Shown here piece after piece: positions 9,201-17,210 of a stretch of DNA of 64,000 nt. The stretch's first letter is position 1, and every line of letters starts with the position of its first letter. A program made the position numbers and the translations under genes. This DNA comes from Verrucomicrobium sp. BvORR106 (GTDB taxonomy: Bacteria > Verrucomicrobiota > Verrucomicrobiia > Verrucomicrobiales > Verrucomicrobiaceae): positions 62,001 to 126,000 of the forward strand of contig NZ_BATR01000104.1 in the NCBI RefSeq assembly GCF_000739655.1. The letters are read 5' to 3'. The notes beneath the pieces were generated by a model. That model saw only the letters and a program-made list of their open reading frames with translations, was not told the origin of the DNA and made no database searches.

Positions 9201-9450
9201 CAACCAGACGCAGACAGTGATCTACCTCCTCTTCACCTGCCACGCGCAGCCAGACGCCAGCGAGGAACTGGGGTTCATGGAAGGCACGGAAGCGTTCCTG
9301 CCAGCCCGCGGTTTTTTCGCGGAGCACGTCTTCAGGCTCATTCTGAAGTTTGGCTTCAATCTGGTTAATCTGATGCACCAGAGGCCAGAGGCGCTTGACG
9401 GCGCGCTGGTTCTTTGAGCCTATAATTTTTCGAACGATCCAATCAAACAT
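6259..9450 (-). CDS. secA: SecA, preprotein translocase motor ATPase
   Basis: 1063 residues from the ATG at 9450 (MFDWIVRKIIGSKNQR). SecA drives protein export through SecYEG by ATP hydrolysis at the inner membrane. Seen: Walker A EMATGEGKT at 195-203, DEVD at 304-307, later helicase motifs (TGTAET, NMAGRGTDI, GRCARQGDPG), the scaffold/wing region (KHVLEYDDVMNQQREVVY), and a C-terminal zinc finger CPCGSGKKYKACCG for SecB/ribosome contact. It is about 160 residues longer than E. coli SecA; much of the excess is a charged insert around 350-510, as in Bacteroidota-like SecAs. It stands alone on the minus strand with its own terminator. Essential and certain by sequence. Confidence 0.98.
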   Translation of the reverse strand: MFDWIVRKIIGSKNQRAVKRLWPLVHQINQIEAKLQNEPEDVLREKTAGWQERFRAFHEPQFLAGVWLRVAGEEEVDHCLRLVADRFNRLKPHFPSLDVNLVSEDAWAKEPLDARKERIVRAREAYTDIAPKFGQIEASILEEILPEVYAVVKNAARRLCGREVLVCDQPLRWEMVHFDVQLIGGIALHRGMIAEMATGEGKTLVGTLPVFLNALTGRGVHVITVNDYLARRDSEWMGTLYKFLGLTVGCIQNDQAPDVRRDQYVADITYGTNSEFGFDYLRDNGMARSKDHQVQRGHYFAIIDEVDSVLIDEARTPLIISGPVATSTHQFDRYKPLVEQLVRRQNTLCNRLIQEANENFEKNENELGGRKLFQVRLGQPKNRGLLRAQEDADKRRAMEKAELSFYQDTQKTALFELKEELYYTIDEKTHDADLSEMGRTFLNPDEPDAFVLPDIASAYADIDADAALNDSQRLARKEEMQAKLDTQGQRIHNINQLLRAYCLYEKDKEYVVEENKVIIVDEQTGRKMPGRRWSDGLHQAVEAKESVHIDHETQTLATITIQNYFRLYQKLGGMTGTAETDAAEFHDIYRLDVLSIPTNRVIKRKDHNDSIFKTRREKYQAVLKLITETHATGQPLLIGTASVESSETLSRLLKLQKIPHSVLNAKYHRQEAEIVARAGQKGSVTVSTNMAGRGTDIKLGEGVSELGGLFVLGTERHESRRVDRQLRGRCARQGDPGNSKFFISFEDDLMRNFGAAERMTKIMERFGMEEGQELEHPWLNRSVETAQKRVEQRNYLSRKHVLEYDDVMNQQREVVYTYRNEVLESPDPRLLLNEVLDKVIPTRLEEFIPKDQSSDTQANYQALLNWLNTSFPLGLTEKEAALETKSFEETVQFVIDRVRRAYDLKTTGVLPQLLQESERIILLEAIDEQWQNHLYAIDGLREGVRLRSYGQKDPLVEYKSEAYIMFEELMTNIYNKAVSNLFSSHQRLQAFMEHLRNSMLNNARQTGPENAPRQSAAPDSPEPEDEGPRITIPLKRDIPKVGRNDLCPCGSGKKYKACCGRGA

Positions 9451-9723
9451 GGCAAGGGGAGGGAAAAAGGGACGGTAGGATGGCTGAGGATTGACTTTGC
9501 GCAAGGTAAGTGTTGAGCAGGCCCCCGCAGGCAATCCTGAGGGGCGCGGAGATGCACGCAGTCAATTTCTCGATGAAGCTATGGGAACAAGGCAGAAGCT
9601 GCGCAAAGGCAGGATCTGCCGGAAAACTGCGCCAGCCATCACCCAGTAGAAGGGTGAAGGTTCAGGGAAGAGTACATTGTCTTCCTCAGGGGAGGGGCAG
9701 GGCTCCCAGGGTGTGTAGGAGGC

Positions 9724-10260
9724 TCAGGCCTCGATCCCGTCTGGTGCCCGGAGGCACCCCCTCATGAATTCCCACTTGTCGGTGAACCGGTGTTGCTGAT
9801 GGTCTGGGTACTTGGCTCGTCGGGAAGTCAGCTCCGTTTCCGCCTGCCTCTGATGGTCGATATGGACGGCGGAAGAGGCCGCTGCGGGGTCGAAATGCAG
9901 CGGCGGATGGGTGACTTGATCGGCATCCGCCAGCGCGGGAACAGCACTCTGCCACGGCAGTGCCACTTGGGCATTGGCACGGGGGCGTTCCTGGTTGGCG
10001 GTCAATATCGCGACGAGCGCAGGTGGCGTCACGCGCAAGGGCGACGCTGGGCTGGAAGGATCCAGCGGGGTGCGCTTTTGTCTGTGAGGCTCACCGGTAG
10101 AAGGCCTGACGGACGCGGAGCGGAGAGGCAGCTTGATGGCGACCACTCCCGCCTGATCCTCACCGCTGTCACGCGCGAGGCGTGGCTCAGCTGGCGACAG
10201 CCCCACCAAGCCCGCTCCCAGAAATAGGAACGCACAGGTGGAAAGTCGGCTGGAGGTCAT
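9724..10260 (-). CDS. Hypothetical exported protein downstream of the exosortase
   Basis: 178 residues from the ATG at 10260 (the frame is open further upstream, but MTSSRLSTCAFLFLGAGLVG starts a clear signal peptide ending near SPAEP). The mature part is Pro/Ala/His-rich with low complexity and no membrane segment (for example THPPLHFDPAAASSAVHIDH). There is no PEP-CTERM tail, so it is not an obvious exosortase substrate. It follows the exosortase gene by 183 bp on the same strand and may be a third member of that operon. No family recognised. Confidence 0.5.
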   Translation of the reverse strand: MTSSRLSTCAFLFLGAGLVGLSPAEPRLARDSGEDQAGVVAIKLPLRSASVRPSTGEPHRQKRTPLDPSSPASPLRVTPPALVAILTANQERPRANAQVALPWQSAVPALADADQVTHPPLHFDPAAASSAVHIDHQRQAETELTSRRAKYPDHQQHRFTDKWEFMRGCLRAPDGIEA

Positions 10261-10443
10261 GGCGAAAAGGAGACAAACACCAATGGGTGTCACCGGAAAT
10301 ACGCGGCTCCTCTGGAAAAGGGAGCGGAGAACCCGGGAGAACACCTGAATGTCTGGAATGCGCAATTTCTCACAGTCTGGCCGCAGGTAAAGCAATTGCG
10401 TCTCGCAGCAGTGTAAAAGCTGGAAGGCTCTGCTGCCACGGCA

Positions 10444-11799
10444 TCAGCGTGACGGAATGGTTTCAATCATGGTCACCGCCAGCCACGGCCCGGACTCAGG
10501 ATTCCAGACAGCAGACCAATACCAGCTGGAGACGTCTGTGTGGCTGTGGGACTGCGACGAGTTGGTGATGCGTTCCCGGACTCGATACGATTGCCCTCGG
10601 TGACGGGCCTCGTAGCACCCCCAGACCCGGCCATCGACATCCTGCCAGGCGGGCTTTGGGTGCACTTCGTACCCGGAAGCCCGCAGGCAGTCCGCACTGC
10701 TGTGGAGAAGGCGGGTGGGCTGGGTGACATGCCGCAGGATGATCTCTGTCTCGCCACATTGGAATCGGCCGAGCTGACCGGGAAAGGAACGGGCGAACTG
10801 GACCTCACGTTCTGAGAGCTCCACGGGGCGCAGGGGCACTCCATCCCAAGTGGCGGGCCATACGAAAGCCTGAGAATGGGAAGGAGGGGACGGCAGGAAG
10901 TGCCACAGGAGTGCCAGAGCGATGAAGCAGGGGGCGAGCGCAGCCATCCAAGCATGGCTGTGTGAAGGACGTCCCGTTCTGTATCCATCTCCGATGCGAC
11001 CGGCCATAAAGTACACCCCGGCCAGCACCAACGCCTGGCAGGCAAGTCCCACGCCCTCGTGGGCCACCTGAGGCCAGTGCGCCCGGCCCGACTCGGGAAA
11101 GAACAAGATCGTGGCGCGCAGACTGTTTCCTGCGGTGACCAGGATGGTGGCTACAGCCACCAACAAGAGGGTGCCGGGCAGACGGAGGCGTCGCAGGCTG
11201 GCCAGAGTGGCTGCGACAAACCAGGTGGTCCACAGCATCCTCACTCCGGAGCAAGGCGGGTCCACGCCCACGATGCGGTCGCCATCCATCAGGAGGGTGC
11301 CCGCCCGGGTCACGGTAAGACCGAGCGTCGAAAGTGTCACGCGGGCTATCTCTGCTGCCGCCAGACGCATGGGACTGCCCGCATAGAAATCGAGCGAGGC
11401 CATGAGCGGCAGTGAGAGGAGCAGCAGTGCCGCCAGGCCCGACTTTCCCTCACGGAGCTGCATGGATGAAAGAAGCACCGCGAGCACTCCCGCGGCCATC
11501 ACCATCGGGTAGGTAAAGTTGCCGGCCCAAGTCCAGGCCAGCAGCAAGCCGCTGCCGCGGATCAAAAGACTGGAGTCCCACTGGATGTCCCGGCGTCGCG
11601 TCCAAACCAGTCCGGTGAACACAAGCAGGGCCAGGAGTCCGAGAGGTTCATCAGACTGGTCCGAGATCCGATGCAAATACCATCGGCAGGAGGGAAGGGC
11701 CGCCAGAAGAAAGAGACCCCAGCCCGCCAGGGGCCAGAGCCGCACCGGGAGCGGCAGGGCATCCCGGACGACCAGATCCGTGGGGGACGCAGGATTCAC
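10444..11799 (-). CDS. Exosortase (archaeosortase/exosortase family) with C-terminal EpsI-like region
   Basis: 451 residues. About eight membrane helices fill residues 20-300. The catalytic triad of the family is present: Cys183 in PPCSGVRMLW, Arg228 in NSLRATILFF, His247 in VAHEGVG. Exosortases cleave PEP-CTERM tails of exported proteins at the inner membrane. After a last helix (~285-302) comes a periplasmic region of ~150 residues with LLHSSADCLRASGYEV, reminiscent of the EpsI (DUF3485) H-S-P-x-x-C-L motif, so this looks like an exosortase-EpsI fusion. The GTG start (11799-11797) overlaps the stop of the VIT-vWA gene (GTGA), which argues for translational coupling with that probable substrate. 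Confidence 0.88.
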   Translation of the reverse strand: MNPASPTDLVVRDALPLPVRLWPLAGWGLFLLAALPSCRWYLHRISDQSDEPLGLLALLVFTGLVWTRRRDIQWDSSLLIRGSGLLLAWTWAGNFTYPMVMAAGVLAVLLSSMQLREGKSGLAALLLLSLPLMASLDFYAGSPMRLAAAEIARVTLSTLGLTVTRAGTLLMDGDRIVGVDPPCSGVRMLWTTWFVAATLASLRRLRLPGTLLLVAVATILVTAGNSLRATILFFPESGRAHWPQVAHEGVGLACQALVLAGVYFMAGRIGDGYRTGRPSHSHAWMAALAPCFIALALLWHFLPSPPSHSQAFVWPATWDGVPLRPVELSEREVQFARSFPGQLGRFQCGETEIILRHVTQPTRLLHSSADCLRASGYEVHPKPAWQDVDGRVWGCYEARHRGQSYRVRERITNSSQSHSHTDVSSWYWSAVWNPESGPWLAVTMIETIPSR

Positions 11800-13823
11800 C
11801 GGGGGCGCTGGCGGTTCATGAGCAGACTTGCAGCGGCCAGGAGGAGCAGGCCTGTCACGCCGGGTTCAGGCACCGCCCCGGGAGTCTTGCCCTTGGAGGA
11901 AGAGCTCACTACCACCACGGGCTGGGCCGCGCCGGTGGGCTGGCCAGCGGCTTGCGCTTCCGCAAGGATTTCCTTCGGGGCCTCGTCCACACCGACGAAA
12001 GAGGTGTAGGGTGTCAGCAAGGCATAGCGGACGCCCAGATCGGTGACTGTCTTGATGGTCTTCGCGTCAGGCGTGATCTGGAGCTCGTAGTTAAGGGTGC
12101 GAACCCGGTCCTTGGCCCACAGGGGGCGCAGGGCGGGATTGGTCAATCCCTTGGCAGACTCTTGGCCGACGTTAAAGCTGGCTTCATACGGTGAGCCCCC
12201 GGTTTTTCCGCGAACGATGATGCGGCCTTGGGGCTGACCCCGCCACTTGCCGATCAACTCGATGGGACGGTCGGCAAAGACATCCGGGATGCTGGCAGGT
12301 TCTGCATCATAGGCATCGAAGCCTTCATAGGTCACCTGGACATCCGTGAGCACGGGGCGGGAGATGTATTCCCTGAACCGTTCCGCAGCAGCGGACGCAT
12401 CTTTTTCCGAAAGCACGACGAAGGGATCGCCCTGGCCGGCATGTGCGAGACCTTCAATGAGCCAGCGGTTCACCGATGTGCCAATTCCGAAAGTGAACAC
12501 GTTGGCGTCATGAAGCTCCTTCCGCACCAGTTGGAAAGCTTCTTTTTCGATGGTCACATACCCATCGGTGAGGATGACGATGCTGCGCGACACGCCTTCC
12601 TCCTGAGGCATGGCCAGAGCCCGTTTGAGCGCGGGCAGCAGCTCGGTGCCACCATTGCCGCGATGGCCTGAAAGATCCTTGGTCGCAAGCTGAATGTTGT
12701 CAGGGGTCGCGGCCAGGGGCTTGGGGGAAAGCACGGCGCTGTCGGAGGCGAAATGGAGGATGTTAAACGTGTCGCTGGGATTCAGTCCTTTGAGCAGGTC
12801 GCTCATCAGGCGCTTGGAGGTCTCGATGGGAAAGCCATTCATCGAACCGCTTACATCCAGGACGAAGAGGTAGTCCCGCGGAGGTGTCTGCCCGGCCTCC
12901 AGTTTGGCGGGAGGCTGCACGTTGAGCAGGAAGAAGTTCTCCGCGTCAGGGCCGGACCCGGCGGGAGCCTGGTGCAACAGGAGCCCGGTGGCGACCTCGC
13001 GTCCGGAGAGTTGGTAGCGTAGGACAAAGTCACGGGTGGCGTGATCTGCCGAAGGGGAGAGCGTGAAGGAAGCGCTGCTCTTGCCGCTGAACTGCATCAG
13101 CCCCTGATGGCTGGGGGAGGCGATGGACTGGAGGGGCATGCCCGCCTGGAGTTCCAGATTCATGGCAAAGGTCGCCGCGCCGGCTGTGCCTGTGGCCACG
13201 TAGGGATTTTCCGCCCAGGCCTCGCCGGTGCCATTTCCTGAACCGCCCAGGTATCGGGGACCTACCACGCTGGGGAAGATGAACTCGTAAACCCGATTCG
13301 AGGGAAGCAGCTTTTCACTGTAGTGGAGGGAGACCTTGACCACCTCTCCCGGCAAGATGTTGGCCACGCTCATCTCAAACACATTTGGCCGATGCTCTTC
13401 CAGCAGGGTTGCGGACTTGCTCTGGCTCTTGGCTTTCTCGTAGGTGGCCTTGGCCTGGGTCTTCTCCTGAATGACGGATTTGATGACTCGCTGGCCCAGT
13501 CGCATCTCTACGCCATGGACGGCTGCGCGGGTGGAGGCGGGGAAGATGTATTTGGCTTCAATGGGGGCGGACCCGGTATTCTGGTACTCTTGCTCCACCG
13601 TGACATCGGCGATGACACCGGAGATCTTTGCCTGGACTTGAGTGGACCTCAGCGGCAGCACCTCAGTCTGGCTGGCGGTCTTGCCGCTCACCTGGAAAGT
13701 TGGAGCGAGCGTCTTGTCCGGTGGACCGTCGCCATAGGGGTGGGGTTGGGTGATGGCCAGCCCCATGGGGGAGGCGCAGAGGGCCAGAAGCGTGGCCGCG
13801 AGCGGGATGAATCGCTTTTTCAT
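11796..13823 (-). CDS. VIT and von Willebrand A domain protein with PEP-CTERM sorting tail
   Basis: 675 residues from the ATG at 13823 (MKKRFIPLAATLLALCASPM, signal peptide). Residues ~45-175 are a vault/inter-alpha-trypsin (VIT) domain (EQEYQNTGSAPIEAKYIFPA, HRPNVFEMSVANILPGE). A vWA domain follows from ~316 with the MIDAS start DVSGS at 323-327 and later TDGYVT. The last residues, VPEPGVTGLLLLAAASLLMN then RQRPR, are a PEP-CTERM signal: VPEP, a helix, a basic end. It overlaps the exosortase gene by 4 bp. VIT-vWA proteins paired with a dedicated sortase or exosortase are known in other bacteria (the XrtN system, and marine proteobacterial sortase targets). The ligand is unknown. Confidence 0.92.
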   Translation of the reverse strand: MKKRFIPLAATLLALCASPMGLAITQPHPYGDGPPDKTLAPTFQVSGKTASQTEVLPLRSTQVQAKISGVIADVTVEQEYQNTGSAPIEAKYIFPASTRAAVHGVEMRLGQRVIKSVIQEKTQAKATYEKAKSQSKSATLLEEHRPNVFEMSVANILPGEVVKVSLHYSEKLLPSNRVYEFIFPSVVGPRYLGGSGNGTGEAWAENPYVATGTAGAATFAMNLELQAGMPLQSIASPSHQGLMQFSGKSSASFTLSPSADHATRDFVLRYQLSGREVATGLLLHQAPAGSGPDAENFFLLNVQPPAKLEAGQTPPRDYLFVLDVSGSMNGFPIETSKRLMSDLLKGLNPSDTFNILHFASDSAVLSPKPLAATPDNIQLATKDLSGHRGNGGTELLPALKRALAMPQEEGVSRSIVILTDGYVTIEKEAFQLVRKELHDANVFTFGIGTSVNRWLIEGLAHAGQGDPFVVLSEKDASAAAERFREYISRPVLTDVQVTYEGFDAYDAEPASIPDVFADRPIELIGKWRGQPQGRIIVRGKTGGSPYEASFNVGQESAKGLTNPALRPLWAKDRVRTLNYELQITPDAKTIKTVTDLGVRYALLTPYTSFVGVDEAPKEILAEAQAAGQPTGAAQPVVVVSSSSKGKTPGAVPEPGVTGLLLLAAASLLMNRQRPR

Positions 13824-13953
13824 AGGGCAGGGGAGGTCCGGATTGTGTTCCCGAACCCTGCCCGCCCTGGATGAAGCTATTGTGAACCGATGGTGAAACC
13901 GACGTGAATTGCCAGTGAAGCTGCCTGGCGAAAAAGGCGGTCCCTTCGGCAAG

Positions 13954-15702
13954 CTACTTAGGTGCCCCGAGCGATTTCACCAGAAAGTCCCAGATATCCG
14001 CGTAGCCCTCGGTCTCGCGACCGGGATACTTCACGTAGCAGGTCGCCCCTGCCTGAGTGGCAAGCTTCTGGAAGCCTAGGGCCCAAGCAGGAGAGTGGAC
14101 CTTGTAGTCCATCTCGGTCACGGTAGTCGGTTGGGTGAGGTCCCAGTTGTTTTCGAAGTACATGGGGGCGGCGCCCGCGTGGAGCAGGTGGTCCGGCGAC
14201 CACTTGCGGATCACTGGCAGGAGTTCCTCCCGTCGCTTGAGGGATTCCTCAAATCCAGAGCCCAGCGCGGGCGCTCCCCAGATCACACCCGGGACCCATT
14301 CCTGCATGCGCACGGGATCGATGGACGGTTGACTGCGATAGGCGGCGACGCAGGTCACCCGGCTGGACTGGCGCTCCACAGGATCGGCCGAGTCGGCACG
14401 CTGGCGGTCTACCGAGCAACCAGCATACAAGGCGGGCAGAGCGCCTTGGGAGCCGCCGCCCACAGCAATGCGGTCGGGGTTGAGGTTCCATTTTGAAGCC
14501 TGGGCCCGCACAAACTGCACCGCCCGGCAGGCATCCTCCATGGGGTAGGCAACGGGCGGGCTGATTTTGTCTTCAACACCGTCAGTGAGCGTCCGTGACT
14601 CCACCGCGACCACGGCGATATGGCGGGGGAGAAACTGGTTCAGATCGGGAGCGTTCTTGGCAGGTTTCCAGAGCCCGCCATACCACACCAGAACCGGAAA
14701 GGGCGCGCCAGATGGGTTCGAGGAAGGAAGATACACATCCATCAACTGGTGTGGATGAGGGCCGTATGAGACGTCCGCATGAGTGGGCGCGGGTTTCGTA
14801 GGCCTGGCAGAGCTGCTGGCGACTCGATTGAGGAACGCCACCATCACCTTCGTCCGAGCCTCATCATAGAACTCCCGGCCGCCGTGCTTGCCGCCGACCA
14901 CCGGGACGAACTCTACGCTGAGTCCGGCCTTCTGGTAGGCGCGTTGGAATTCCTCGGACTGGGCGAAGGGCATCTGTGGATCGGCATCTCCGTGAATCAG
15001 CAACAGCGGCGGATCCTGGGCATCGAGCTGGGCGACCGGGCTGGCCAGCCGGGCGAGGTCTGGTTTCTGTTCAGGTTGCCCGCCTAGTAACAACTCGAGT
15101 GCAGGCACCCGAACTTTCAAGCCATGTGGCGTGCTCTGCGAAAGGATGGTCTGCAAGTTTGAAGCTCCGAAGTGGCTGATGATGCCTTGGACATCACTGG
15201 AAGCAGATGGGGCTGAGCCCACGGTGCCCTCCAGGACTTTGTTGCCATTGGTGACGCCTACAATCGCGGCGAGATGTCCACCAGCAGACCCACCGGCGAT
15301 CACGATCTTGGAGGTGTCGTCCAGGCCGAGGTCCTTGCCCTTGGCCCGCAGGAAGCGGATGGCCGCCTTGATGTCATGAGCCTGCGCCGGGAACGGGGCG
15401 ATGGTGGAAAGACGGTAGTCTACACTGGCAACTGGAAAGCCTTGTGCCACGAGGCTGTCCAGTGGCATGTCTGAGCGGGAGCCGGAACGCCAGCCACCGC
15501 CGTGCACGTAGACGATGAGGGGAGACTTTGCTTTTCCCTCGGGCAGGTGCAGATCGAGTTTGAGCGACTCGTCTCCCACCTGGGCGAACTCGATGCCCTC
15601 TTTGACCACCGGTTCCGCCTGAGCGGATTCTGCAAGGTTAACGAACCCGGTGACAAGTGAGAGCAGCAGAGCAGAGCGATACCAGTAGAAGGGATTAGTC
15701 AT
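13954..15702 (-). CDS. Secreted protein with two tandem alpha/beta-hydrolase domains
   Basis: 582 residues with a signal peptide (LLLSLVTGFVNLAESAQAEP). Domain 1 (~35-295) is an esterase/lipase of the BD-FAE/HSL type: oxyanion motif YVHGGGWRSG, nucleophile elbow GGSAGG, then LLIHGDADPQMPF and GGKHGG with the acid and histidine. Domain 2 (~310-580) is a second, more diverged hydrolase: VLVWYGGLWKP in place of HGGG, nucleophile elbow GGGSQG, but I see no clean DxD...H end. A single such domain is usually ~300 residues. Its stop is 130 bp upstream of the VIT-vWA start on the same strand, so an operon is possible. The substrate (carboxyl ester, perhaps acetylated sugar) is a guess. Confidence 0.82.
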   Translation of the reverse strand: MTNPFYWYRSALLLSLVTGFVNLAESAQAEPVVKEGIEFAQVGDESLKLDLHLPEGKAKSPLIVYVHGGGWRSGSRSDMPLDSLVAQGFPVASVDYRLSTIAPFPAQAHDIKAAIRFLRAKGKDLGLDDTSKIVIAGGSAGGHLAAIVGVTNGNKVLEGTVGSAPSASSDVQGIISHFGASNLQTILSQSTPHGLKVRVPALELLLGGQPEQKPDLARLASPVAQLDAQDPPLLLIHGDADPQMPFAQSEEFQRAYQKAGLSVEFVPVVGGKHGGREFYDEARTKVMVAFLNRVASSSARPTKPAPTHADVSYGPHPHQLMDVYLPSSNPSGAPFPVLVWYGGLWKPAKNAPDLNQFLPRHIAVVAVESRTLTDGVEDKISPPVAYPMEDACRAVQFVRAQASKWNLNPDRIAVGGGSQGALPALYAGCSVDRQRADSADPVERQSSRVTCVAAYRSQPSIDPVRMQEWVPGVIWGAPALGSGFEESLKRREELLPVIRKWSPDHLLHAGAAPMYFENNWDLTQPTTVTEMDYKVHSPAWALGFQKLATQAGATCYVKYPGRETEGYADIWDFLVKSLGAPK

Positions 15703-15778
15703 GGGAGGAGCCGGTCGGACTCTGTATACGCGACGGGACGGGCTCCTCTTTGATCAGGCTTTCTTGCTGAGAGGGCGT

Positions 15779-16171
15779 CTATTTCACAAGGCTGCGGTAT
15801 TGGAGCACCGCGAAGGCTCCGACGATGGCGGCCTGTCCCAGGATGAAAGCGATGCCAAGAGTGGTGGGTTGAACCCAGTGCGTGGCGAGCAGGGCCACGC
15901 TGTCCAGCGTCCACAAGACATTGATGCCGACAATCGCCCAGGCCAGGCCGTGGGTGAAGCTCGGACGGAGTGACATCCAGGCAACCACGGCGGCGAAGGG
16001 GATGAGGATGTAGCTGACCCAGCGGAGTAGCCCGGCCGGGAGCCCAAGCAACGGCGAGAGCATCTCTGAAAAGAAGAGCAAGCCCAGAGCCATGCCTCCG
16101 GTGGCAATTGCATCGAGGAGGAAGATGGCAGGGGCTTTTTGAGCAGCAGTGGTTTGGGCGAACGTGTTCAT
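15779..16171 (-). CDS. Small integral membrane protein, four helices
   Basis: 130 residues, with about four hydrophobic segments (18-45, 50-66, 74-98, 104-124) and almost no soluble part. I do not recognise a named family; it resembles short DUF-type membrane proteins found beside XRE regulators. It is divergent from the MmyB-like regulator at 16279, and the 107-bp gap carries a palindrome, so it is the likely target of that regulator. Confidence 0.65.
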   Translation of the reverse strand: MNTFAQTTAAQKAPAIFLLDAIATGGMALGLLFFSEMLSPLLGLPAGLLRWVSYILIPFAAVVAWMSLRPSFTHGLAWAIVGINVLWTLDSVALLATHWVQPTTLGIAFILGQAAIVGAFAVLQYRSLVK

Positions 16172-16258
16172 TGATTTGTTGGTTTGAGTGGATCTCGGTT
16201 TCAGGGAGTCGCCTCTGTTGGCGACAAGGGGATTCTATTGCGGGCGCTCTCCTTCACG

Positions 16259-16275
16259 ATTACCTGCGAGGTAAT
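16259..16275. promoter_or_regulatory. Candidate operator: perfect inverted repeat ATTACCT-GCG-AGGTAAT
   Basis: A 7-bp perfect inverted repeat with a 3-bp centre, ending 3 bp before the ATG of the XRE regulator at 16279. Its right arm (GAGGTAA) also forms the ribosome-binding sequence, so a bound protein would block both transcription and ribosome access. Position between divergent genes fits autoregulation plus control of the membrane-protein gene. Confidence 0.5.
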
Positions 16276-16278
16276 AAG

Positions 16279-17136
16279 ATGAGCGTTTCCGCACTTTCTT
16301 CTGCGTCACCTTTTGTGGCGTCTGGTGGCTCCTTCGGGGCCATGCTGCGTGGCTGGCGTGAGCATCGCCGCTACCGGCAGATGGAACTGGCGCTGGAAGT
16401 GGAGATCTCCACGCGGCACCTGAGTTTCATCGAGAACGGTCGTTCCCGTCCCAGTCGGGAGATGATCCTGCGGCTCGCGGAATTCCTGGACATCCCATTC
16501 CGCGAGCAAAATGACCTGCTCATTGCCGCAGGTTTTGCGCCCGAGTATGGCGCGCGTTCCCTGAAGGATCCCTCGCTCAGCGAGGTGAGGCGAGCGGTGG
16601 GGCTCATGCTCTCCAGCCTGGAGCCCTGTCCCGCCCTGGCCGTGGATCGCAGATGGAATCTCGTGGAAGCGAACCGGCCCGCCAAGGCGCTGCTGGCCGG
16701 GGTGCCAGAGGAACTTTTGCGCGGGGACGTGAACGTGCTGCGGGTGAGTCTGCATCCGCGAGGACTGGCACCGCAGATCCTGAACCTCTCAGAATGGCAT
16801 GCCTATGTGTTGGGCAGGTTACGTCGAGATATCGCGATCACTGGCGACCGTCAGCTCCAGGTGTTGTTGGCAGAGCTGGAGTCCTATGTGTCGCCCAACT
16901 CGCGGGCACGTGCTGCGAAAGGGACCGCAATCGCTGGCGAGTCAGGACCCGGGTTGCCGGTCCTGGTGCCGTTTCGCCTCCGCACTCCGGTGGGGGATTT
17001 GTCCTTCGTCAGCACCACGACGGTCTTTGGCTCCGCTCTGGATGTGACCGTGTCTGAGCTGGCCATCGAGTCGTTCCTGCCAGCCGATGAGGCCACGGCT
17101 GAGGCCCTCAAGACGCTGATCCATGGCGCGAGTTAA
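16279..17136 (+). CDS. XRE-family transcriptional regulator with MmyB-like ligand-binding domain
   Basis: 285 residues from the ATG at 16279 (the frame is open upstream but out of protein character). Residues 19-78 are an XRE helix-turn-helix (FGAMLRGWREHRRYRQMELA, then ISTRHLSFIENGRSRPS). The remainder matches the MmyB-like domain: LMLSSLEPCPALAVDRRWNL, then VEANRPAKALL, and a C-terminal TPVGDLSFVSTTTVFGSALD stretch. Such domains bind small hydrophobic ligands, and the regulators usually act on an adjacent gene. Here the neighbour is the divergent small membrane protein, with a palindrome directly upstream. Confidence 0.9.
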   Translation: MSVSALSSASPFVASGGSFGAMLRGWREHRRYRQMELALEVEISTRHLSFIENGRSRPSREMILRLAEFLDIPFREQNDLLIAAGFAPEYGARSLKDPSLSEVRRAVGLMLSSLEPCPALAVDRRWNLVEANRPAKALLAGVPEELLRGDVNVLRVSLHPRGLAPQILNLSEWHAYVLGRLRRDIAITGDRQLQVLLAELESYVSPNSRARAAKGTAIAGESGPGLPVLVPFRLRTPVGDLSFVSTTTVFGSALDVTVSELAIESFLPADEATAEALKTLIHGAS

Positions 17137-17210
17137 TGGCCATTCTTGGCAAATCTCCTCAGAGGAAGCTGGAGTTTTGGCCCGGATCAGGCTAGAGCAG
17201 GCAGCATCTC

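Noticed and set aside
7561-9417. 618-codon open frame on the plus strand
   Set aside because: Exactly antisense to secA in a GC-rich gene; its translation is Val/Leu/Glu/His-rich with no domain, the usual mirror of third-position GC.
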